Positions 56,429 to 64,000 of a DNA stretch of 64,000 nucleotides are shown piece after piece. A model generated the notes under the pieces. The model had not been told where the DNA came from. It did not search any database and saw only the letters and a program-made list of their open reading frames with translations. The DNA lies in assembly GCF_020177335.1 (NCBI RefSeq), contig NZ_JAIVMG010000013.1, positions 1 to 64,000 on the forward strand, written 5' to 3'. The DNA comes from Stappia indica (GTDB lineage Bacteria > Pseudomonadota > Alphaproteobacteria > Rhizobiales > Stappiaceae). Positions within the stretch are counted from its first letter, which is position 1, and every line of letters begins with the position of its first letter. The position numbers and the translations under genes are program-made.

Positions 56429-56959
56429 TCAGATGCGGTGATAGGCGCGGTCGAGATAGATCAGCGCCGGGCCGCGCTGGCCGAGCGACAGGCCGACGAT
56501 ATGGCCGAAGACAACCGAATGGGTGCCGACCTCCGAAATCTCGGTCACCTCGCAGTCGAGCGCGACCCGGGCGCTCTCCAGGATCGGCGCACCCGTGGCC
56601 AGCCGGGTCCAGCGGGCAAGGGCGAAACGCTCGTCCAGCGGCAGGTTGCCCTTGCCGGCGAAGGCATTGGACAGGTTCTCCGCATGGGCCGGCAGCGTGT
56701 TGATGGCGAAAATGCCATTGCGCTTGATCGAGGCGTTGATGCGGGCCTGCCGGTTGACGCAGACCAGTACGGTCGGCGGGGTGTCGGAAACCGAGGTGAC
56801 GGCGGAGACGGTGGTGCCGAACCGCCCGCCGGGGCCATCGGTGGTGGCGATATGGACGGCGGCGCCAAGCCGGCTCATGGCCTCGCGGAAGGCGGCGGCG
56901 TCGACCGGGCCCGTTGCTGCATCCGGTGCGCCTGGGCTGGTGACGGGTCCGTTGCTCAT
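56429..56959 (-). CDS. Flavin reductase domain protein
   Basis: A 176-residue protein of the HpaC-like flavin reductase family. Markers are FGTTVSAVTSVSDTPP (FMN-binding loop), VCVNRQARI, and the C-terminal GLSLGQRGPALIYLDRAYHRI read in parts. Such proteins supply reduced flavin to a monooxygenase, but no oxygenase gene is adjacent. The ATG at 56959 follows GAGGACGCAT. It precedes the P1 peptidase gene by 46 bases, so they may be one unit. Confidence 0.88.
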   Translation of the reverse strand: MSNGPVTSPGAPDAATGPVDAAAFREAMSRLGAAVHIATTDGPGGRFGTTVSAVTSVSDTPPTVLVCVNRQARINASIKRNGIFAINTLPAHAENLSNAFAGKGNLPLDERFALARWTRLATGAPILESARVALDCEVTEISEVGTHSVVFGHIVGLSLGQRGPALIYLDRAYHRI

Positions 56960-57101
56960 ATGCGTCCTCGATTGCCGTGTCGCCGGGACTGCCTCTGCCC
57001 GGCGAGCGCTTTGGCGGGGCATGACCGGAAGGGTAATCTGGGCCCGTTGCCAATTGGTTTCCGCCGGCTGTAGGGCCCGGCTGATGGGGTGCTGTGCCGG
57101 A

Positions 57102-58001
57102 TCAGCCGGCCTTACCGAGAGAAGTAGCGGGCATGCGCTGGGAAATCCAGTCGATGAAGCGGCGCGCGGCGGGGCTGGGTGCGCGGATTGCGGTCAGCCA
57201 GTAGGCCCGTTCCCGGTTTCCCAGCGTGTCGGTGAGCGGGATCAGGTCGCCCCGGGTCAGCTCCGCGGTGATCATCGTCTCCACGCAGAGCGCCACCCCG
57301 TGGCCGGCGACGACGGCGCTGACCAGAAGGTTGAAGTCGTTGAACACCGGGCCTTCCGAGGCAAGCGCAACGGGCTCGCTATTTTCGCCGAGCCAGTCGC
57401 GCCAGTCGTCGTGCCGTTCGTCATGCAGCAGGCGGGCGCGGGCGATGTCGTGCACGGTCTCGAAGGGCCCATGGGTGGCCAGATGAGCAGGGCTGCAGAC
57501 CGGCCGGGTGTGGCCGGACAGCAGGGGCAGGCACACCGGGTAGCGCTCCTGCGGCGGCGGCGTGTCGAACCAGTCGATGAGAATATCCGCATCCTGGGGC
57601 GTGCCATGCTGGGCATAGAGCAGGCGCAGCCGGATGGCGGGGGCGATCTCGCCGAAATCGACCAGACGCGGGATCAGGTGGCGGGTGGCGAAGGAGGGGA
57701 CGCAGGCAATCAGCAGCTCCGGGCGCCGCGCCGTTTCGGCGACCTCATGACAGACCGCGCCGATCCGCTCCAGCGCGTCGTTCATGGTGCTGGCGATCCG
57801 CTCTGCTTCCGGGGTCAGCTCGATGCGCCGTCCCTTGCGCCGGACCAGCGTGGAGCCGAACCAGTCCTCCAGATTGCGCAAGTGGTGACTGACGGCGGCA
57901 TGAGTGACGCCAAGTTCATCGGCAGCAAGGCCGACCCCGCCGGTGCGCGCCAGGGTGGCCAGGGCCCTGAGGGCATTGAGAGGGGGCAATTGTTTGGACA
58001 T
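57102..58001 (-). CDS. LysR family transcriptional regulator, GcvA-like
   Basis: A 299-residue LysR regulator. The helix-turn-helix at residues about 20-45 (VGLAADELGVTHAAVSHHLRNLE in parts) is of the GcvA type, and a periplasmic-binding-like effector domain covers about 95-295. It is divergent from the livH operon, with a long intergenic region. A role in controlling that operon or the adjacent flavin reductase is plausible but not shown. Confidence 0.92.
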   Translation of the reverse strand: MSKQLPPLNALRALATLARTGGVGLAADELGVTHAAVSHHLRNLEDWFGSTLVRRKGRRIELTPEAERIASTMNDALERIGAVCHEVAETARRPELLIACVPSFATRHLIPRLVDFGEIAPAIRLRLLYAQHGTPQDADILIDWFDTPPPQERYPVCLPLLSGHTRPVCSPAHLATHGPFETVHDIARARLLHDERHDDWRDWLGENSEPVALASEGPVFNDFNLLVSAVVAGHGVALCVETMITAELTRGDLIPLTDTLGNRERAYWLTAIRAPSPAARRFIDWISQRMPATSLGKAG

Positions 58002-58478
58002 TATACTTTAGTTTTTTTAACGGAAATGTCGGGAACTTTCAATTGAACCGGTGGTTCATATGTGACTTTTTTCTTCTTGGGAGAATTGGGGGGAATCGTC
58101 ACATCATAGCGTTGGATCCGTCTCGTTTGGCGCGCGCGTTCCCCTTGGTGAATGCGGGCAAATTCGGGCCGGTCACCTTTGCTTGCGTGCCGTGCGGACT
58201 GCCGTACCAATCCGAAGCACATTCGCTGGCGGGTTTGGGGTTGCGTTTCCGGTGGGTGAGCGTCCTATGGTGGAGGCGTATCCGGCTGTTGCGCGGTGAC
58301 ATTCCGCGCTGGATGGCTTCAGGGAAAGATTTTCTTTTCTGAGCAAGGCAAATTGAGAGGAATTGTCTCGGATTTGGGAGCTTGGTAAAGTTTACAAGTG
58401 CCGCGCCGAGGAGGAGCCAAGGCGCGGCGAGCTGAGAACGGCAAAAGCCACCAGCTTTTCAGAGGGATCACAGGGAAG
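58002..58478. other. Long intergenic region lysR / livH
   Basis: These 477 bases have no convincing gene. They include a dyad GAACC-GGT-GGTTC (58045-58057) near the lysR start, a run of T around 58066-58074 and the dyad GTAAA-G-TTTAC at 58386-58396. One or both dyads may be operator sites. Promoters for lysR and the liv operon must lie here, but I cannot place them with confidence. Confidence 0.5.
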
Positions 58479-59414
58479 ATGGAATATTTTTTCCAGCAGC
58501 TGATCAATGGCGTCACGCTGGGGTCGATCTACGGCCTGATCGCCATTGGTTATACGATGGTCTACGGGATCATCGGCATGATCAACTTCGCACATGGGGA
58601 CATCTTCATGGTCGGCGCCTTCATTGCGCTGATCCTGATCGTGGCGCTGGGCATCACCGCGGCGACGCCGCTTCTGTTGCTCATCCTCGCTCTTGTGCTC
58701 GTGCTCGTTCTGGCGATGGCGTTGACGGCGATCTGGGGCTGGACGGTGGAGCGGGTCGCCTACCGGCCGCTGCGCGGGTCGTTCCGGCTGGCGCCGCTGA
58801 TCACCGCGATCGGTGCCTCGATCGCCCTGCAGAACTTCGTCCAGATCTCGCAAGGGGCGCGCAACAAGCCGCTGCAGCCGCTGATCTCGGGTGGGTTCTC
58901 GCTGAGCGACAGCGTGTCGGGAGGCGAGGGGTTCGCGGTTCAGATCAGCTACATGCAGATCCTGATCATCGTCGTCACCGTGCTTCTGATGGCCGGTTTC
59001 ACCCTGCTGATCAACAAGACCTCGCTCGGGCGGGCGCAGCGCGCCTGCGAGCAGGACCGCAAGATGGCCTCCCTGCTCGGCATCAATGTCGACCGCACCA
59101 TTTCGCTGACCTTCGTGATGGGGGCGTCGCTGGCCGCGGTCGCCGGCCTGATGTTCCTGCTCTACTATGGCGTGATCGACTTCTACATCGGCTTCCTGGC
59201 CGGGGTGAAGGCCTTCACGGCGGCGGTTCTGGGCGGCATCGGCTCGTTGCCGGGCGCCATGCTCGGCGGGTTGCTGATCGGCCTGATCGAGACGTTCTGG
59301 TCCGGCTATTTCTCGCTGGAATACAAGGATGTCGCGGCGTTCTCGATCCTGGCGATCGTGCTGATCTTCATGCCTGAAGGCCTGCTGGGCCGGCCCGAAG
59401 TGGAGAAGGTCTAG
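58479..59414 (+). CDS. livH: Branched-chain amino-acid ABC permease LivH
   Basis: A 311-residue inner-membrane permease with eight or so hydrophobic spans. Typical LivH stretches are MEYFFQQLINGVTLGSIYG at the start, TMVYGIIGMINFAHGD and AAVLGGIGSLPGAMLGG. The ATG at 58479 gives the family start, though the frame is open back to 58398. It pairs with LivM to form the channel of a leucine/isoleucine/valine-type importer. First gene of the operon. Confidence 0.96.
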   Translation: MEYFFQQLINGVTLGSIYGLIAIGYTMVYGIIGMINFAHGDIFMVGAFIALILIVALGITAATPLLLLILALVLVLVLAMALTAIWGWTVERVAYRPLRGSFRLAPLITAIGASIALQNFVQISQGARNKPLQPLISGGFSLSDSVSGGEGFAVQISYMQILIIVVTVLLMAGFTLLINKTSLGRAQRACEQDRKMASLLGINVDRTISLTFVMGASLAAVAGLMFLLYYGVIDFYIGFLAGVKAFTAAVLGGIGSLPGAMLGGLLIGLIETFWSGYFSLEYKDVAAFSILAIVLIFMPEGLLGRPEVEKV

Positions 59415-59418
59415 GATC

Positions 59419-60740
59419 ATGGCAGCGGAAAAAGACACCCTTCTCGCCGGCTCCGTGAAGGATGCCGGCATGGGCGGACTGGTGGCCTTCGGCCTGTTCT
59501 CCCTGATGATTGGCATGAAGACCGAAGTCGATATCGGCGGGTTGGCGATCGAGTATCGCTGGGGCGCTGTTGCGACCGCCGTCGCCGTCGTGTTCTTCGG
59601 GCGGCTCCTGCTTAATCTCTTCGTATGGAAAAGCGAGCGGCCGGTCACCGGCGTCGTCAGTGGCTTGATGCCGAAGGCGAGCGCCTTCTCTTCGGTTGCC
59701 CATCTGGTCACGCCGCTGTTGTTCGTGCTCGCCGTGACCCTGCCGTTCCTGCTGATGTACTGGCTGGGCGCGCGCGGATCGCGGCAGTATCTCGATCTGG
59801 CGATCCTGGTGACCACCTATGTCATGCTGGGCTGGGGGCTGAACATCGTTGTCGGGCTCGCCGGCCTGCTCGATCTGGGGTATGTCGCCTTCTATGCGGT
59901 GGGCGCCTATTCCTACGCGCTGCTGGCACAGTATTTCGGCTTCTCGTTCTGGATCTGCCTGCCGCTCGCGGGCATCCTGTCGGCCTTCTGGGGGATCATT
60001 CTCGGCTTCCCGGTGCTGCGCCTGCGCGGTGACTATCTGGCGATCGTCACGCTGGCCTTCGGTGAGATCATCCGAGTGGTGCTCTTGAACTGGTACGAGT
60101 TCACCGGCGGCCCGGACGGGATTTCCGGCATTCCCCGGCCGTCCTTCTTCGGCCTGGAATTCACCCGGGGCGAGGGCGGTTTCGCCGCTTTCTTCGGCCT
60201 CGACTACAACTCCATTCACCGGATCATCTTCCTCTATTACCTGATTCTGCTGCTGGCGATGGTCACCAACTTCGTCACCATGCGGCTGCGCAAGCTGCCG
60301 GTGGGGCGGGCCTGGGAAGCCTTGCGCGAGGATGAGATCGCCTGCCGCTCGCTCGGCATCAACACCACCAACACCAAGCTGACGGCGTTTGCGCTCGGGG
60401 CGATGTTCGGCGGGTTCGCCGGCTCGTTCTTCGCCACCCGGCAGGGCTTCATCTCGCCGGAGAGCTTCACCTTCATCGAGTCTGCGGTGATCCTGGCGAT
60501 CGTGGTGCTTGGCGGGCTCGGATCGCAGATCGGTGTCGTCATCGCCGCGGTGGTGATGATCGGCGGCTTCGAGTTCTTCCGCGAATTCGAGGAATACCGG
60601 ATGCTGGTGTTCGGCCTGTTGATGGTGGTGATCATGGTCTGGAAGCCGCGGGGTCTGATCTCGACCCGCACACCGTCCATCACCCTCAGCAAGGGCAAGG
60701 CCAAGGGCATTTCCGCAGATCTGGTACAGGAGGGCCACGG

Positions 60741-60744
<4 letters not shown>
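59419..60744 (+). CDS. livM: Branched-chain amino-acid ABC permease LivM
   Basis: A 441-residue permease, longer than E. coli LivM owing to an N-terminal extension with extra hydrophobic spans. Family stretches are VVGLAGLLDLGYVAFYAVGAY and GRAWEALREDEIACRSLGIN, the EAA-like loop that docks the ATPases. It starts four bases after livH and overlaps livG by four bases (ATGA). Confidence 0.96.
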
Positions 60745-61585
<841 letters not shown>

Positions 61586-61586
<1 letters not shown>

Positions 61587-62314
61587 TGGAAAGGGAACCC
61601 CTTCTCAAGGTCCGGGGCGTGGAAACCTATTATGGCAAGATCGTCGCCCTGCGCGGCGTCGATATCGACGTGCATGAAGGAGAGATCGTCACGCTGATCG
61701 GTGCCAATGGCGCCGGCAAGTCGACGCTGATGATGACGATCTGCGGCTCGCCGCAGGCGCGCAACGGCACCATCACCTATCTGGGCGAGGATATCACCAA
61801 CCTTCCGACCCACGAGATCATGCGCAAGGATATCGCCCAGTCTCCGGAAGGCCGGCGGATCTTTCCGCGCATGTCGGTGATGGAGAACCTGCAAATGGGC
61901 GCGGCGGTCGCCGACCCGGCGCATTTCCATGCCGATCTGGAGCGGGTGTTCACCCTGTTTCCCCGGCTGAAGGAACGCCAGGAGCAACGCGGCGGAACCC
62001 TGTCCGGCGGCGAGCAGCAGATGCTGGCGATTGCCCGGGCGCTGATGGGGCGGCCACGGCTGCTGCTGCTCGACGAGCCGTCGCTGGGGCTTGCGCCCCT
62101 GATCGTCAAGCAGATCTTCGATGCGATCGCCGAGTTGAACCGTACCGACGGTCTGACCGTCTTCCTGGTCGAGCAGAACGCCTATCATGCGCTGAAGCTG
62201 GCCCATCGCGGCTATGTGATGGTCAATGGCACCATCACCCTGTCGGGGACGGGCAGCGAGCTTCTGTCGCGGGAGGAGGTGAAGGCGGCCTATCTGGAAG
62301 GCGGTCGTCACTGA
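61586..62314 (+). CDS. livF: Branched-chain amino-acid ABC ATPase LivF
   Basis: A 242-residue ATPase with Walker A GANGAGKST at residues 39-47, signature LSGGEQQM and Walker B LLLLDEPSLGLAP. The start ATG shares one base with the livG stop; a GTG three bases earlier is possible because GAGGAGG lies close to both. It is followed by a strong hairpin and then the DUF6867-like gene. Confidence 0.96.
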
Positions 62315-62327
62315 GGTTCGGGCTCTT

Positions 62328-62368
62328 GCCCCGCCCGGTGCCCGGGAGGATCCGGCATCGGGCGGGGC
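62328..62368 (+). other. Strong 15-pair hairpin between livF and DUF6867-like gene
   Basis: The arms at 62328-62342 and 62354-62368 pair over 15 bases with one G-T pair, around an 11-base loop, starting 14 bases after the livF stop. No T-run follows. It may part the transporter messenger or limit expression of the genes behind it. Confidence 0.6.
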
Positions 62369-62504
62369 ACGGCCCTGGAACGCCCGTGTGGGGTTGGCTC
62401 AAGCCATGCGCCGGAGCCACCCCGCGGCGGGCGAACACCACTGATCCACGGTCTGGCGAATGCCCGCGCTATCGGCTTCGCCGCGTGATCCTGGGAGGAC
62501 GAAG

Positions 62505-62867
62505 ATGGGTTTCCTCTACGATACGAGCCTTGCGGGCTTCATCATTCTCACGTTGGTGCTCGGCAGCATGGCCGCCTGGGCGACGGGGCGGGCCTGCGCC
62601 CTGACCTGGCGGCCCTTGCGAACGCTGGTTTGGTTCACCTTTCTGCTGTCGTTGGCGGTGCGGTTCCTCAGCTTTGCGCTCTATGGAGGCACGCTGCTGT
62701 CCGTTCAGCACTGGCTGGTGGCTTTCGTGCTGCTGCTGGGGGTGTCGCTGACCGGCTGGCGGGTGACGCGCACCGGGCAGATGACCCAGCAGTATCGCTG
62801 GCTTTACGAGAAGACGAGCCCGTTTTCCTGGCGCCTGAAGCCGGGTGCGCGGGACGTGGGGGCCTGA
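62505..62867 (+). CDS. DUF6867-like membrane protein
   Basis: A 120-residue product with three or four hydrophobic spans: SLAGFIILTLVLGSMAAW, LVWFTFLLSLAVRFLSFAL and LVAFVLLLGVSLTGW. The soluble end has QMTQQYRWLYEK. It matches what I recall as the DUF6867 family, often found inside liv operons of related bacteria. GGGAGGA at 62493-62499 supports the ATG at 62505. A role as an accessory subunit of the transporter is inferred from place alone. Confidence 0.75.
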   Translation: MGFLYDTSLAGFIILTLVLGSMAAWATGRACALTWRPLRTLVWFTFLLSLAVRFLSFALYGGTLLSVQHWLVAFVLLLGVSLTGWRVTRTGQMTQQYRWLYEKTSPFSWRLKPGARDVGA

Positions 62868-63072
62868 GGGCCCTGTCATTTTCGCGAGGGGCGTTTCGCG
62901 CCTTTCGCGGGAAGCTGCCGAAGTGCTCGACTTTGATGGAAAAGGCGATACTCTTTCGGCACATGGCGGAAAAATCCGCCGACTTGCGGGCAAACAGTCC
63001 GCGACCAGAGTGGTCCAGCAACCGGCCCGATGGGGGCCGCGAAATGCATCTGGAGCAAGGGGAGATTATTTT

Positions 63073-64000
63073 ATGAAAAAGGTTCTTCTGGCGAGTGTCG
63101 CCGCCGTTGTCGGCATGGGTGTTTCGAGCGCCGCCTTCGCCGATATCGTCATTGCCACCGCAGGGCCGATGACCGGCCAGTACGCCTCCTTCGGCGCGCA
63201 GATGAAGGCCGGCGCCGAACAGGCGGTTGAGGACATCAACGCCGCCGGCGGCATCAACGGCGAAATGCTGGTTCTGGAAGTGGGCGATGACGCCTGCGAT
63301 CCGAAGCAGGCGGTTGCCGTCGCCAACCAGATGGTCGGCAAGAACGTGGCGCTGGTTGCAGGCCATTTCTGCTCCGGCTCGTCGATCCCGGCCAGCCAGG
63401 TCTATGCGGAAGAGGGGATCATCCAGATCTCGCCGGCCTCGACCAATCCGAAGTTCACCGACGAGCGTCCCGGTCCGGGCGTGTTCCGCGTATGCGGCCG
63501 TGACGATCAGCAGGGCCAGGTCGCCGGTGCCTTCCTTGCCAAGAATTTCGCCGACAAGAACATTGCGGTGATCCACGACAAGACCGCCTATGGCAAGGGT
63601 CTTGCCGACGAAACCAAGAAGTACATGAACGAAGCCGGCAAGAAGGAGACCCTCTACGAGGCCTACACCGCCGGTGAAAAGGACTATACCGCGCTGGTGT
63701 CCAAGCTCAAGTCGGAGAACATTGGCGTTCTTTATGTGGGCGGCTATCATACCGAGGCCGGCCTCATCAAGCGTCAGATGGCCGAACAGGGCATGGACAC
63801 GATCCTCGTCTCGGGCGATGCGCTGGTGACCGACGAATACTGGTCGATCACCGGTGATGTCGGCTCCGGCACGCTGATGACCTTCTCGCCGGATCCGCGC
63901 AAGAACGAGATCGCTGCTCCGGTGGTGAAGGCGCTTGAGGCCGCCGGCCGGACCGCCGAGGGCTATTCGCTCTACACCTACGCGGCGATCCAGGCCTGGG
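63073..64000 (+). CDS. livJ: Branched-chain amino-acid ABC substrate-binding protein (partial)
   Basis: An open frame from ATG at 63073 runs to the window edge, covering 309 codons of an expected 365-375. It begins with a signal peptide (MKKVLLASVAAVVGMG, cleavage after AFA). The binding domain then has IVIATAGPMTGQYASFGAQM, AGHFCSGSSIPAS and VIHDKTAYGKGLADE, typical of LivJ/LivK-type proteins. GGAG eight bases ahead supports the start. It binds the substrate in the periplasm for LivHMGF. The exact amino acid is not determined. Confidence 0.93.
   Translation, partial: MKKVLLASVAAVVGMGVSSAAFADIVIATAGPMTGQYASFGAQMKAGAEQAVEDINAAGGINGEMLVLEVGDDACDPKQAVAVANQMVGKNVALVAGHFCSGSSIPASQVYAEEGIIQISPASTNPKFTDERPGPGVFRVCGRDDQQGQVAGAFLAKNFADKNIAVIHDKTAYGKGLADETKKYMNEAGKKETLYEAYTAGEKDYTALVSKLKSENIGVLYVGGYHTEAGLIKRQMAEQGMDTILVSGDALVTDEYWSITGDVGSGTLMTFSPDPRKNEIAAPVVKALEAAGRTAEGYSLYTYAAIQAW

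Noticed and set aside
58001-58222. 73-codon Lys-rich minus-strand frame before lysR
   Set aside because: It overlaps the lysR start codon, has no ribosome site, and its composition follows a local T-rich stretch.

Overview
This is a GC-rich chromosomal window from an alphaproteobacterium, most likely of the order Hyphomicrobiales (a Stappia/Labrenzia-like genome would fit; this placement is inference). The grounds are a CtrA-type box (TTAA-N7-TTAAC), a CckA hybrid kinase, an alphaproteobacterial SOS box (GAAC-N7-GAAC) before recA, a zeta-type ATPase inhibitor (DUF1476), a fused indolepyruvate ferredoxin oxidoreductase and the split purL/purQ/purS layout with a tiny membrane protein between purS and purQ. 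I see no rRNA, tRNA, insertion sequence, phage gene or CRISPR array. Almost everything looks like vertically inherited core genome.

Layout. 1-7066: a fliO-like gene fragment leaves the left edge on the minus strand. A plus-strand flagellar series flgB-flgC-fliE-fliQ-fliR-flhB follows, with cckA directly behind it. A consensus CtrA box sits in front of flgB, so the kinase that heads the CtrA phosphorelay is encoded next to a likely CtrA target operon. 7085-9829: a minus-strand membrane-lipid module (CDP-alcohol phosphatidyltransferase variant, CdsA-like, PlsC-like, small membrane protein). 9938-14792: a lipoprotein, then a minus-strand operon of uncharacterised genes (long helical protein, single-span membrane protein, coiled-coil protein with a Gly/Phe-rich tail, DinB-like protein). 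This is the best candidate here for an undescribed system. 15043-17007: psuK-psuG for pseudouridine breakdown. 17334-22798: recA under an SOS box, alaS, and a cyclic-nucleotide-domain potassium channel.

22832-31882: a secreted unknown, icd, a Cys-free molybdopterin-fold periplasmic protein beside an orphan histidine kinase, an HdeD-like protein, a TrmJ-like methyltransferase, murI, rpsD with promoter and terminator, a Tat-exported metallo-beta-lactamase-fold protein and a small lipoprotein. 32089-34742: ttcA, a YegD-like Hsp70 and a small secreted protein. 34943-46606: grxD and bolA downstream of purL, a lipid kinase, purQ-small membrane protein-purS, purC, the zeta inhibitor, an HpcH/HpaI aldolase, an RBBP9-like hydrolase and purB. 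Five purine-synthesis genes thus lie within about 12 kb, mixed with iron-sulfur and unrelated genes.

46645-58001: a membrane protein, rpe, a DUF2259-like protein, an SBF-like transporter, a DadA-like oxidase, an Lrp regulator facing a fused indolepyruvate oxidoreductase (amino-acid catabolism), a P1 peptidase, a flavin reductase and a LysR regulator. 58479-64000: a branched-chain amino-acid ABC operon livH-livM-livG-livF, a DUF6867-like membrane gene, and the start of the periplasmic binding-protein gene, which runs off the right edge. Starts were chosen by ribosome-binding sites and family N-termini. No database search was possible, so family names rest on motif recognition.
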